A stretch of DNA of 64,000 bases, from the NCBI GenBank assembly GCA_025991245.1, contig BQMJ01000003.1:62001-126000 (forward strand), given 5' to 3'. The notes below the pieces were generated by a model. It was given only the letters and a program-made list of their open reading frames with translations, was not told the DNA's origin and did no database searches. Every line of letters begins with the position of its first letter. The first letter of the stretch is position 1. Below are positions 53,466 through 64,000 of the stretch, piece after piece. The stretch comes from Galdieria partita (taxonomy: Eukaryota > Rhodophyta > Bangiophyceae > Galdieriales > Galdieriaceae). The translations under genes were made by a program, and so were the position numbers.

Positions 53466-54984
53466 TCATCTATCCACTTCACCAAATACAATATCTTGAG
53501 TTCCAATCATAGTCACAACATCGGCAACCATATGTCCTTGACACATATGATTCAAAGCAGATAAATGATAAAATCCAGGTGGTCTTATACGACAACGATA
53601 AGGTCGATTGGTCCCATTGGCTATCAAATAGACTCCAAACTCTCCTTTGGGAGCTTCTACTGCTCGATAGGTCTCTCCCGCAGGTACAGCATAGCCTTCA
53701 CTATACAGCTTGAAATGATGAATAAGTGACTCCATAGACTGCTTCATATTCGCTCGAGAAGGAGGAGATATCTTTCGATCATCTACCTTGATCTCCCCTT
53801 CAGGCATTTGATTCAAGCACTGAACAATAATGGAGACACTTTGTCGCATCTCTTCAATTCTACAAAGATAACGATCATAACAATCCCCATGAGTACCAAC
53901 AGGTACTGTAAACTCAACTTCATCATAAGCATCGTAGGGCTGTGACTTTCTTAAATCCCAAGCAATTCCTGACCCTCTCAACATAGGGCCTGAAAATCCA
54001 AAATTCAAAGCATCTTTGGCAGTCACAATGCCAATATCTACAGTACGTTGTTTCCAAATGCGATTGGCCGTAAGCATTTCTTCAATTTCATCAACTCTGG
54101 CTGGAAACTGCTCACAGAAACGATAAATATCATCAGATAGTCCTAATGGAATATCATATTGAACACCACCTGGACGTACATATGCTGAATGAAGACGTGC
54201 ACCAGAAGCTCTTTCATAAAATTCCATAAGTTTCTCTCGTTCTTCAAAAGCCCATAAGAAAGGCGACATGGCACCTACATCCATTGCGTGGGTAGTAATT
54301 GCTAAAAGATGATTAAGAAGTCGAGTGATTTCTCCAAACAAGGTTCGAATATACTTGGCTCGGCGAGGAACTTCGATTTTCAAGAGCTTCTCAACAGCCA
54401 AGGAATAACACTGTTCTTGAGCCATCATAGATACATAGTCCAACCGATCAAAATAGGGAAGCGCTTGTAAAAAGGTCTTGTATTCAATCAACTTTTCAGT
54501 TCCTCTGTGTAGTAGACCAATATGGGGATCTGCACGCTTAACCAACTCACCATCCAACTCAAGAACCAACCGTAAAACACCGTGAGCGGACTAAACCATT
54601 CAACCATCAGGACAACAAAATAAAAGTATAACTTACCGGATGCTGAGGACCAAAATTCAAAGAAAAGTTCTTGAATTCCACAGGTTTCTCACAAGAGGCA
54701 CGAAGACGAGAGAGTTCGAATTCCGTCAATTGTTCTAGTTGCATATCACCTGCTGCTTCCTGAATTCTCTTGCGTACTTCAGGATCGGGCACTAGTTCAT
54801 AAACTTTCTTTCCCAAGGCTTCCCCTTCATAAGGATCCTTCACTAATAACTTTTCACGGGGGATAGACTCCAACTGCTTATAAACTTCCAATTGTTCTTG
54901 GGAGATTTTGGTTGATGCTATTACTGAACTTGAGTGAAAGCTCTTCCATCCCTTTGCCAACTGTTTTACAGTGTGCCGTAACAT
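53466..54984 (-). CDS. NDUFS2: NADH:ubiquinone oxidoreductase 49 kDa subunit (NDUFS2/Nad7)
   Basis: Two exons split by an intron of about 53 bp (near 54583-54637); about 488 residues. A core subunit of mitochondrial complex I near the quinone site. The start [20 protein letters not shown] is an amphipathic mitochondrial presequence, followed by a lineage-specific segment up to [10 protein letters not shown]. Splicing gives [18 protein letters not shown], the conserved QHPAAHGVLR region. Later motifs: [73 protein letters not shown] and the C-terminus [15 protein letters not shown]-like. Some plants and protists keep this gene in mitochondrial DNA; here it is nuclear with introns. Start codon is 50 bp from that of divergent pelota. 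Confidence 0.96.
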
Positions 54985-55034
54985 AACCACACAACAAAAG
55001 ATCCCCAAAACTTCAATGGATTGTGGTGGCTGAG

Positions 55035-56203
55035 ATGAAGTTGTTGCGTAAAGACGTCGATAAGACACGTTCGGGTACCATAAAGCTAGTGCCTGAAAGT
55101 AGTGACGATATGTGGGAAATATATAATCTGGTTGCTACTGGTGACTTTGTGCGTGCTTCGACCATACGCAAAGTTCAAAAGGAACTGTCTTCAGGTGCTA
55201 CGGAAAACGAAAGAATGCGTCTGTTTCTAACTATTCAAGTCGACGATACAGAGTTTGATGCAGAAGGTTGTGAATTGAGAATAAGTGGAAGAAACGTTGT
55301 GGAGAATGAGCACGTAAAACTGGGAGCTCACCATACTCTCGTATTGGAGCCCCATCGCGCCCTTTCGATAGGTAAAGAAAGTTGGGATGATTGGACGTTG
55401 CAACGTGTAAAGGAATCTTGTGACCCTTCAGCCACTGCAGAAGTTGCTGCGGTGTTATTACAAGAAGGTCATGGATTGGTTTGCGTGGTGAGTCGGTCTT
55501 TGACTTTGGTCAAGGCCAAAGTAGAAACTTCCATACCTCGAAAAGGGAAAGATGCTGCTTTTAACAGAGAACGAGCACTTTCCAAATTCTTTGTACAGTT
55601 ATTTCAAAGTTGTATACAGAATATCAATTTTCAAGTCGTCAAAGTTCTCATCATAGCAAGTCCTGGTTTCGTTAAAGATGAATTTTTCAAGTTCTTTTTT
55701 GAGGAAGCAGCGAGAAGAGACCTTCGAACACTGGTGTCTTTCAAGTCAAAGGTTGTTTTATGCAATGTATCGGCAGTTACTAAGTGGGCCTTGGAAGAGG
55801 TAGTTATATGTAAAAGCTGTGGATAATAATAACGACTGGATAGGTATTAAGTGATGATGCTCTGAGTAAGAAGTTGGAGAATGTAAAGGCTCTCGAAGAA
55901 ACTCGCGCACTGAATACTTTCTTTCATACCTTCGAATCTTGTCCTGAGAAAGCAGCCTATGGATGGGATGAAGTGGGTATGGCAGTAGAGTTGAGTGCAG
56001 TGGACTCGTTATTCATCTCGGATGAAATATTTCGAACGTCAAACATTACGAGACGAAAACAGATCGTAGAAATGGTCGAGCATGTGAAGCAGTCGGGAGG
56101 AAAGTTGTTTGTTCTTTCAACGATGCATGTGAGTGGAACTCGCTTGAAAGAATTGACAGGAATTGCCGCCACATTAAGATTTCCTCTTCCCGAATATCAC
56201 TAG
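55035..56203 (+). CDS. PELO: Pelota/Dom34 ribosome-rescue factor
   Basis: Two exons; the intron begins GTAGTTATATG after KWALEE and ends GACTGGATAG before VLSDDALSKKLEN. About 375 residues. Pelota with HBS1 recognises stalled ribosomes and starts no-go or non-stop decay. Features in order: MKLLRKDVDKTRSGTIKLVPES with the usual Sm-like domain 1; EDSWDDWTL-type segment (SIGKESWDDWTLQRV); domain 2 with HGLVCVVSRSLTLVKAKVETSIPRKGK; and eRF1-like domain 3 with AVDSLFISDEIF and GGKLFVLSTMHVSGTRLKELTGIAATLRFPLP. It has no GGQ motif, as expected of pelota and unlike eRF1. Cytosolic. Confidence 0.96.
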
Positions 56204-56402
56204 AATGCAAAAAGAATCAAAGTTGATTTTATCAAACACAAATTGGGCAATTCCAATAATAATAACCATCACAAAGATAGCATAACGATAACGTAGTTTT
56301 CACACAAGTTACAAAGACTCCATCATTGTGCAAAACTTCACTGTGGAAATGACATTATTGAGTGCTGTAAGCTCCATAACGTTATTCATTTTTGCATCCA
56401 TA

Positions 56403-57262
56403 TTATGAAGACATCCTCTGACATGAAAACTTGATACGAGTCAACTCGCCTAAACCAGCCTCGACAGTATCATTGTCTTCAAGAGGACCTACGCCTTCTG
56501 GGGTGCCTACACAAATTGTTTTGGAAAAGCTTCCTTGCAATACAAGTGACCATACCTGTCAGTAAGAGATCACCTTCATAGAGAGTTATAAATTTGCTTG
56601 TGTATGAGATGAGTTCTTCAATAGTGAAAATCATATCCTTTGTGTTGCCTGATTGTCTTATTTCGCCGTTTACCTTCTCACATAGTAATCATTCTTGTTG
56701 ATATAAAATTCAAAGAACAAACCTTAAGCCACAGATCAAGATTACGAGGGTTGGAAACCTTTTGGGCAGGAATAAGATCGCTCATGGGCAGAAAAGTATC
56801 ACAACCCTTAGATATCGTCCAAGGTGTTCCTTCTGATTTTGCCTTTGCTTGCCAGTTTCGAGCTGTTACATCTATACAACATACATAGCCTGCTACATAT
56901 CCCATTGCTTCGTCAGCCGATACAAGCTTAGCACGCTTGCCGATGACAACTCCTAATTCGACTTCGTGATGCACTTGGGCACCCACAGGAAGCAAAATTG
57001 GGTGGTCACCTCTAATATAACTCGATGTCGGCTTCATAAATAAAATAGGATCTCCCTTGTTGCTTGTAACTTGGGCACCCATTTCCTTTGCGTGCTTTTC
57101 ATAGTTTCTTCCCACACAAACTGCCTTGGTTCCAACCTTATCAATCAACATATTCGATATGCGAGTAGTAACAGATTTGGATGAATAAAGGCGCCTAAAA
57201 AGTGACACAAAAGAAAAATGTGTTTGTATCAAGTGCCACGTGTTGTCAACGTAAGTAGCCAT
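56403..57262 (-). CDS. Fumarylacetoacetate hydrolase-domain protein (FAHD1-like), mitochondrial
   Basis: Three exons; the first intron is 56722-56674 (49 bp) and the second lies near 56560-56505. About 255 residues. FAHD1 proteins are acylpyruvases and oxaloacetate decarboxylases in mitochondria. The N-terminus ([21 protein letters not shown]) is a mitochondrial-type presequence. The domain shows [39 protein letters not shown] with metal-binding acids, [17 protein letters not shown], and after splices [36 protein letters not shown] and [18 protein letters not shown]. The spliced peptides match the FAHD1 pattern closely, which confirms the two introns. Confidence 0.92.
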
Positions 57263-57484
57263 TGGAAAGTTGGGAAAATGCTATCAAGTGAATTACCCAA
57301 AACGGATAATATTTTCGAATAATGCGAACCGTTTTCAAAAGATTATTAGATGAAAAAGTCTTGAAAATCATATATGGGTTAATGTAGATTCATAGGACAC
57401 AGGGGTGACCAAATGTGAGAACTATTTTCCTGATTGCAGAGTAGGAAAACTTGATTTCACCAAAAAACTTTGAAGATAGTTGAG

Positions 57485-57555
57485 ACTGCCGTGGTGTAAA
57501 GGTTATCATTCCAGCCTTCCAAGCTGGAGACCCGGGTTCGATTCCCGGCGGCAGT
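57485..57555 (+). tRNA. tRNA-Gly (anticodon TCC)
   Basis: A 71-nt cloverleaf. Acceptor ACTGCCG pairs with CGGCAGT. Anticodon stem CCAGC/GCTGG encloses CTTCCAA, anticodon TCC, reading GGA. T arm CCGGGTTCGATTCCCGG is canonical; box A is GTGGTGTAAAGG. No intron, no encoded CCA. A T-run occurs about 45 bp downstream. The first base pair A-T instead of G-C is less common for glycine tRNAs. Confidence 0.94.
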
Positions 57556-57668
57556 ATAGGTTGCTCAACAATCAGGGAGTCCTCAAGAAAAGGGAAATCG
57601 TTTTTGTGGGGTGGTTTGGTGTTTCAAGGTCCAGAATTTTTGTTTCCAGCTCATTCCTTTAGAGTTGA

Positions 57669-58659
57669 ATGGCACATTTGAATAATACTGGTGTGGCTTA
57701 TGCGTTGGATTTTGATGGTGTGTTATGTGATAGCTGCTTGGAACTCATCTGTTCGGCTTTATTATCCATCCGATCCAAGTGGCCTGAAGTTTTACAAGGT
57801 TAAGTGAAAGGTTCTTTTAGCATTGGTTATACGTGTGACTTGCTACAGGTTTGGTACCGAATCCGTTGGAACCTCCAGATTGGCTGGTTAGCAAACTACA
57901 GAAGCTGAGGCCATTGGTTGAAATCGGTTATGAAATGATCCTCTTAGTACTCCTAGTTGTAGAAGAACAACATGCTAGTATTCGTTCACAACAAAAGTCA
58001 CGGCCTTTGAGTGTTGGAGAAATCATGGAGAACTGGCATAGTCAAATAAAAGACCAATTATGGCGTGAATACAAGACTTGTGAAAAGGAGCTAATCGATT
58101 TATTTGGGAAAACCAGGGACGAGTGGATTCAGCACGATTTACAAGGATGGTTAGGAAAACATCGGTTGTATGTGTATTTGGATATTTTGAATATCGTCTC
58201 TTAAGACACTTATTACTAGTTATCCAGGAATCGTAGATGCTTTGAACTTTTCCGAGTCACCTTTGTTTGTTGTTACGACGAAAGAAAAACGATTTGTTTG
58301 TCAGTTGTTCAAACACAGTGGGGTAGAAATGAAAGAAGAACGCATCTACGGACTGGATGCGGGAAATAAAGTCAAAGTTCTCAAGTCGCTTATCAAACTG
58401 GATGAACTGAAGAAACGAACTTTGTAGTAAGGATATACGAATGAAGAACACTGGTATAGGAAAGGTTGATAATTTTTCTAGTTTTGTGGAAGATCGGGTG
58501 GAAACGCTTGAAGATGCGTGTCTTACTATGCTAGGAACGCCAGTAAAGTTTTATCTAGCGTCTTGGGGTTATAATACGGAAGAAATGCGTGCCCGAGCTG
58601 CCAGAAATCCACAAATTGAAGTCATTGACTTGCAGACCTTTGTCATGAAAATGCAATGA
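57669..58659 (+). CDS. HAD-superfamily phosphatase-like protein
   Basis: Four exons with about 50-58 bp introns, total near 260 residues. HAD motif I AYALDFDGVLCDS is at the N-terminus. After the second splice comes HRFYPGIVDALNF and SPLFVVTTKEKRF (motif II threonine), then VEMKEERIYGLDAGNKVKVLKSL with a lysine (motif III), and after the last splice FFVEDRVETLEDACL (motif IV) and FYLASWGYNTEEMRARAARNP. The last intron is about 58 bp, from the GTAGTAAGG near 58425 to TTTTTCTAG near 58479. Similar stand-alone HAD proteins occur in plants and cyanobacteria with phosphoglycolate-phosphatase-like folds; substrate unknown. Confidence 0.82.
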
Positions 58660-58783
58660 CCGACAGAAACTATCCAAAAGGTAACTCGAAGATTACGTGA
58701 AAATCCTATGAAACTGGTTGATAGACTCCAGTTGTTTTAAAGAGTTAAAGTCCGTTTTGTAACTCACGCTATAGAATAGATCA

Positions 58784-60091
58784 CTATCGGATTAGGAAAT
58801 CTTGCAAAGAAAGCAATGATGCTTCCGCATCTTGTATTGCTGCTAGTTTCTCAAAAAGAACTTGCAAATGCCTCACCAAAGTTTCCAAACGGGATAAACG
58901 TGGACATTTTTCGGCTTGTAAGAATGCATCATTCAACATTTGAGCAACTGCTTCACGTTTGGAGCAATCCAAAAGATAACTTGCTGGTGAGTTTGTCGGG
59001 TCTTCATATGCCAACAAGGAAGAAATCTCACTGAGGTAGCTGGCATTTTCTGGATCATTTTCACAAGTCGCCAATTCCATTAGTTGGGTTTTTCCAAGTT
59101 CCACGGCCTTGTCGACTCTTCCTTTTCGAATCAACTCTACAAATTTCTGGCACAATAGTTGGAAAACCACCTTTTTGTTGTGACAAACACTTGGATAAGC
59201 TTGTTCCATTTCTTTCATAGCATCATCGATGTTACCATGACTAATGAGATTACAGATACTATGCCTGGAAACTGCCTTTTGGAGTTCTTGGTTAACCCAT
59301 TCACCTTGATGGGTGTCTCTTGAAAACGAGACTGCAGTACGAGTATACCCTTGATGCACCAAATAGTCTAAGATATCGTTCATTAGTTTGTTATCTTCAA
59401 GGAAAAGTTGTCGACTATCCATTCTCGACAAGAGGTCCAACTTTTCTTGCTTGGCATATGTCACGAGATCAAAAATAAAGTCTTGTGCACCAAAATTAGC
59501 TTCAATTATTTCTCCTGGAGTTTGTAAACCTACAGTAGGGTACAGAATACCTGCAACGTTTCGAAAGGCGATAGGAAGTGCCAACCCATTCTTTGTAAAG
59601 AACACCACACCTTTCATCAAGTTCCAGCAACAACCAACTACATCGCCTGTAGTAAATGTGGGACCATAAGGAGTTCCTGTACCCGAGTCTCTAAAAGCAT
59701 TGCCGTCATCGCCATGATAGCCTAGAGAATTACTTTCCCAACCAGGTAGTCTGTTCAGACTTACGTTGGCAGCACTCAAGCCAATACCGATGAATCCATC
59801 TCTTCCTGCACTTACCACTTTGATTTCAAAATAGAACAGGGCACAGCAACTTGGAACTGGGAAAAGAGTCCTTGCCGCAGCAGCATCTTCATTTCTCTTT
59901 CCTGGTCCTTGGTACTTTAAGCACAAATTCTTTTTGGTCAACTCCAAGTATTCACACTTGTCTTTGTTACACCAAGCACAAGGCAACTTGGATAAAACTT
60001 CACTGGGGACGTTTCCTACAACACAACCGTGCACTGGGACTTGCAAGTCTTGATAAAAGTGCCTCTCCATATTCTCTTGGTATGCTTGCAT
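58784..60091 (-). CDS. RanBP9/10-like SPRY-LisH-CTLH protein (GID/CTLH complex)
   Basis: Single exon, 435 residues. Domains in order: SPRY at about residues 80-215 (CALFYFEIKVVSAGRDGFIGIGL, GYHGDDGNAFRDSGTGTPYGPTFTTGDVVGCCW), LisH at about 245-275 (NDILDYLVHQGYTRTAVSF), CTLH at about 285-345 (SRHSICNLISHGNIDDAMKEME, YPSVCHNKKVVFQLLCQKFVELIRKG) and a CRA tail (RVDKAVELGKTQLMELA...). This is the layout of RanBPM and yeast Gid1/Vid30, scaffolds of the GID/CTLH ubiquitin ligase. A pair of CxxC motifs in the N-terminus (CAWCNKDKCEY) is an extra feature not typical of the family. Confidence 0.93.
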   Translation of the reverse strand: MQAYQENMERHFYQDLQVPVHGCVVGNVPSEVLSKLPCAWCNKDKCEYLELTKKNLCLKYQGPGKRNEDAAAARTLFPVPSCCALFYFEIKVVSAGRDGFIGIGLSAANVSLNRLPGWESNSLGYHGDDGNAFRDSGTGTPYGPTFTTGDVVGCCWNLMKGVVFFTKNGLALPIAFRNVAGILYPTVGLQTPGEIIEANFGAQDFIFDLVTYAKQEKLDLLSRMDSRQLFLEDNKLMNDILDYLVHQGYTRTAVSFSRDTHQGEWVNQELQKAVSRHSICNLISHGNIDDAMKEMEQAYPSVCHNKKVVFQLLCQKFVELIRKGRVDKAVELGKTQLMELATCENDPENASYLSEISSLLAYEDPTNSPASYLLDCSKREAVAQMLNDAFLQAEKCPRLSRLETLVRHLQVLFEKLAAIQDAEASLLSLQDFLIR

Positions 60092-60336
60092 ATATTCAAC
60101 AACTACAACTCACAAAAGGTCGTATTTTGAACAAGTCAAGTCAGTCATCACTCATAGGTTACCCTTTGCAATGACAACATTTTCTTCGTCAACAATCGTT
60201 CATTGGACATTGATGTATCTTGACTTTTGAAGTTGGGTAGGATATAAAGAACTTCCTAAGACTACATTTTTACACAAGCCTCTAATCAGAAAACACATCG
60301 CAAGCTAAAACAAACAACTACTTTTGCTGAACAAAA

Positions 60337-61323
60337 CTATGCCACTAGACAAGCTAATATCCTTCTTGGAGGAACAAATGAGTTCCTTGCATGCATCACC
60401 AACTCATTATGGATCATCAATACATCTCCTTTTTTCCAACGAAATGAAACGCATATATCGTGCATCACTTTAGAACAAATCTGCAAGTCTTCTGGAGATA
60501 AAGGTGTCCCATCTCCAAATGTAACAGCCTTTTTTGGATCATTTCTTTTGTCCTTCCAACCTTCATAAGCAGCAATCATGGAATTGAACCACGTTGGCTT
60601 TCCCATAGGAGAGTCATGTTGAATGGCAGGTAATACTGTAGTAACCTTCAAACACCCATCTTGAAGCCATTCCCATTCCGAACCAAGTTGACGACAACGA
60701 TGTTCCAACTCTTCACGACTCTTTACATCATAAGTAGATCGCCATCCTCTTCCAATGGGAGTCGATGGATCATCCTCTTCTGGCATTATTCGAGTGTATT
60801 TGATACCTTTTTGTTCCAATTCTGCAACGAAACGAGGACATCTTTTCTTCATTTCTTGATAGACTAGATAGGATAGCAAAATAGGTGTCTCTCCTCCAGA
60901 GGGAGGCTCAACATCACAATAAAAGAAAAGCTTCTTAGGATACTTTGAAGACTGCGCCATTTCGTGATGAAATGGTATCAATTCCGAAGGTGGAGCCTCA
61001 TTGGAAGTAAACACTCGAGCAGTAACTTGTTTACGTGGAGCAGCACCTCCTATATAAGGAAAGTCTTTGAATCCAAAGGCTCCCACCATACTATCAAATT
61101 GTTCAGGACTTTCAACAGGGAATCCTCTAAATAGTATAGCTCCATATTGATTCAACAATTTTTCTATATCATTTGCGTTGATATGTATCCAATTTACCCA
61201 TTCCGAAGTAGTCAAGGATTGAGTCACAGGAGAGAGAACAAAGGGGAAGGGCTGGTCATCAAAAGTCTTTTGTTCTGGAATATTGGACTCTACCAGTTTA
61301 ATATCCTCACCAAGATGAACCAT
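60337..61323 (-). CDS. TauD/TfdA-type Fe(II)/2-oxoglutarate dioxygenase
   Basis: Single exon, 328 residues from the ATG at 61323. Iron-binding residues are visible: H-x-E in LIPFHHEMAQSSKYPKKLFFYC and the distal His in MIHNELVMHARNSFVPPRRILACL, with the arginine for 2-oxoglutarate (PPRR). AILFRGFPVESPEQFDSMV and VEPPSGGETPIL are also typical. It is closest to the plant clavaminate-synthase-like proteins (Arabidopsis At3g21360 type). No targeting peptide is obvious. Substrate unknown. Confidence 0.88.
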   Translation of the reverse strand: MVHLGEDIKLVESNIPEQKTFDDQPFPFVLSPVTQSLTTSEWVNWIHINANDIEKLLNQYGAILFRGFPVESPEQFDSMVGAFGFKDFPYIGGAAPRKQVTARVFTSNEAPPSELIPFHHEMAQSSKYPKKLFFYCDVEPPSGGETPILLSYLVYQEMKKRCPRFVAELEQKGIKYTRIMPEEDDPSTPIGRGWRSTYDVKSREELEHRCRQLGSEWEWLQDGCLKVTTVLPAIQHDSPMGKPTWFNSMIAAYEGWKDKRNDPKKAVTFGDGTPLSPEDLQICSKVMHDICVSFRWKKGDVLMIHNELVMHARNSFVPPRRILACLVA

Positions 61324-61582
61324 TGTACTGTTCAGACACACAATCAACTTGTACAAAACCACCAACGATATATAAAGAATCGTTGAGAACTAGGAGCTAG
61401 AAAACAAGGGACAATCCTCGAGACAAAAGTGATCGTGGAAATCCAAAGTGCCTTTTTTTGGGAAAAATTTTCTACGCGAGTTGTTGAGATGCTTTCTTCA
61501 AAGAGTTGTCCAATGGCATTTCCCTTCAAAGAAACGGGACTTATTTCCTATTATCTTGGAATCGCTGTTTGTGTCTGGAAAG

Positions 61583-63209
61583 ATGGAATCAAGAGAAGAA
61601 ACCAAAAAGGAAACCCAACTGGATGAACTACCAGGTCTAAATACAACTGAAATACAACAAGAACAGAATAACCAAGTGGAAAGAAAGGAACATAATGAAT
61701 CTGGCCCCAAGTCAACAAAGTTGCTTATTTTCTTTGAAATACTAGCAAGCATAGGGTCTATCATGATGGGAATGGACCAATTTGTAGTTAGTGGGGCCTC
61801 TCTTTATGCACAACCTGATCTACATATTGATTCCAATCTATGGTCGTGGATAACTTCCGGCCCATTGTTTGGAGCTATAGCTGGAAGTGTAATGTAAGTA
61901 GAAAATAAGATATGTCCTTTGCTATAAAAACGACTCTTTTAGAGCCATTCCACACAATGCCTTATTTGGAAGAAGACCAACCTTTATTGTTTCATGCATT
62001 CTTTATGATACAGGTGTCTTTATGTCTACTTTCGCACAGTCTTATGGAGTCTTACTTGCAGGACGTCTCATTTTTGGTGTTGGAAAAGGACTGGAAGCTA
62101 TGACTTTGCCCATCTATTTAGCAGAACTGGTTCCCAAATCGCATAGAGGAGGACATTTGAATTTGTTCCAAACTTTTCAAATGTTTGGTGACTTTTTGGG
62201 AGCAGTAATTAGTTCTATATTTGCCAATGTACCTGGAACATGGAGATATATGTTTGGTTCTGGTTTCATTGCTCCTACTATTCAACTAGTAGGTATGTTC
62301 TTTGTACCAGAAAGTCCCAGATGGTTGGTTCAAAAAGGTCGTGTTGATGCTGCACGAAATTCTTGGAAGAGAATAAGACAAGATACTATGAAGGGTAGAA
62401 TGGAATTTGAAGAAATGGTGGAAAAAGTACAAGAAGAACGATGCAATGAACGCAGTTTCTTTTCAATATTAAAAGAAGTAATCTGCAATAGACGAACTCG
62501 AGCAATGTTTATCTTTGGAGGATTGCTTCCCTTTGCATCTCTATGGAGTGGTTCAGCTGCAGTGGGTTATTACATGTCGGACTTATTCAAAAGTTTGGGT
62601 CTTACTGATAAAAAATCCATTTATATGCAGTTACCTGTGGAATTTGTGAATTTTTTATCTGTATTGCCAGCCTTTTATATATTAGACAGGTTTGGTAGAC
62701 GAAGAGTGATGTTGACATTGATGCCCATTTCAGTTTTAGCTTTGATTATGATTGGTCTGAGTGATCTTTCACACAGTTTAACTACTCGAGTGGTTATATT
62801 TGTGATTGGATTCTTTATCTACTATTTTTCGTATAATCCTAGTTTTGGAACTTTGGCATGGGTAGTGAATGGAGAGTTGTTTGAGTCTCATACCAGAAAC
62901 TTAGGAATGGCATCTTGTGCCTTTTGGATCTTTGGGAATGCAGCCATATCAACGTATACTTTTAGTAGACAGATTGATGCTTATGGAACGATTGGAGCAT
63001 TTGGAGTATTTGCTGCCATTGTGTTTGTGTTTTGGTTGATATTTCTATTTGTGTTTGTGGATACTTCGAAGCTTAGTTTGGAAGATGTGAAGGAACGATT
63101 TGAAGGTGGTATGAGAGCTATCATTAGAAGAAATACGAGAGAAATGGTTGCTCATATAAGAAGGTTTGGTGAAAAATGGGGATGTGGGATACAGTCGACT
63201 CTTTCATAA
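61583..63209 (+). CDS. MFS sugar transporter
   Basis: Two exons, 61583-61893 and 61943-63209, with a 49-bp intron; about 525 residues. The cytosolic N-terminus (about 45 residues, Glu/Gln-rich) precedes twelve predicted membrane helices. Sugar-porter signatures: FGRRPTF after helix 2, GRLIFGVGKGLEAMTLPIYLAE, PESPRWLVQKGR after helix 6, and ILDRFGRRRVML after helix 8. The splice reforms SVIAIPHNALFGRRPTF, which confirms it. Galdieria grows on many sugars and polyols with a large transporter set, so a role in uptake is a fair inference; substrate cannot be told. Confidence 0.92.
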
Positions 63210-63233
63210 TAAAGAGAAAATGGGCCTCTCTAA

Positions 63234-64000
<767 letters not shown>

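Noticed and set aside
57480-57662. Open frame of 60 codons over the tRNA-Gly gene
   Set aside because: It overlaps a well-formed tRNA and shows no protein features.

Overview
The window is nuclear DNA of a photosynthetic eukaryote, most likely a unicellular red alga of the Cyanidiophyceae and best matched to Galdieria. The reasons are: AT-rich, very compact gene packing on both strands; many tiny spliceosomal introns (mostly 44-59 bp, GT-AG, two GC-AG); nuclear genes for PsbU (an extrinsic photosystem II subunit kept by cyanobacteria and red-lineage plastids), PsbO and chlorophyll synthase carrying plastid targeting extensions; a nuclear NDUFS2; and a sugar transporter. The species assignment is inference from content and style, not from a database match.

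Layout. 1-5.2 kb: Nup205/Nup192 nucleoporin (3' end off the window). 5.3-7.5 kb: protein with a helix-turn-helix-like segment and a C-terminal SNF5-like domain. 7.8-11.0 kb: trehalose-phosphate synthase/phosphatase fusion with altered catalytic motifs. 11.1-12.5 kb: CRY-DASH/PHR2-like protein lacking most of the FAD-binding lobe. 12.7-14.5 kb: 3-ketoacyl-CoA synthase, then tRNA-Ala(CGC). 15.1-17.1 kb: leucine-rich-repeat protein with a plant-like acylation N-terminus. 17.8-20.2 kb: coiled-coil protein head to head with threonine dehydratase. 20.4-22.9 kb: two unknown proteins and a YchJ-type zinc protein. 23.2-26.8 kb: psbU, ESS2 splicing factor, psbO. 26.8-29.2 kb: DHH phosphoesterase and DCAF4-like WD40. 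29.9-35.1 kb: unknown protein, GNAT-like protein, YbaK-type deacylase, SEC11 signal peptidase, small charged protein.

35.2-38.9 kb: PHIP/BRWD-like WD40-bromodomain protein. 39.0-41.6 kb: short-chain dehydrogenase and HAD 5'-nucleotidase. 41.7-43.0 kb: alpha/beta hydrolase and a triple LSD1-type zinc-finger protein. 43.1-44.3 kb: chlorophyll synthase. 44.5-45.6 kb: RING-H2 membrane protein. 46.2-47.7 kb: QueA. 47.8-49.3 kb: methionine-synthase-reductase-like flavoprotein. 49.4-50.5 kb: AT-rich gene-free stretch. 50.5-53.2 kb: glutathione S-transferase, PP2A B56 subunit. 53.5-58.7 kb: NDUFS2, pelota, FAHD1-type hydrolase, tRNA-Gly(TCC), HAD phosphatase-like protein. 58.8-64.0 kb: RanBP9/10-like CTLH protein, TauD-type dioxygenase, sugar transporter, and WDR5 running off the right edge.

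The genes are mostly unrelated housekeeping functions, so this is ordinary core genome. The only functional grouping is photosynthesis (psbU, psbO, chlG) and chromatin/ubiquitin factors scattered through the window. I see no transposase, reverse transcriptase, integrase, viral gene or CRISPR array. The more unusual items are several genes with lost or altered catalytic parts, bacterial-type genes (QueA, YchJ, DHH) and start codons of divergent genes only 12-50 bp apart.
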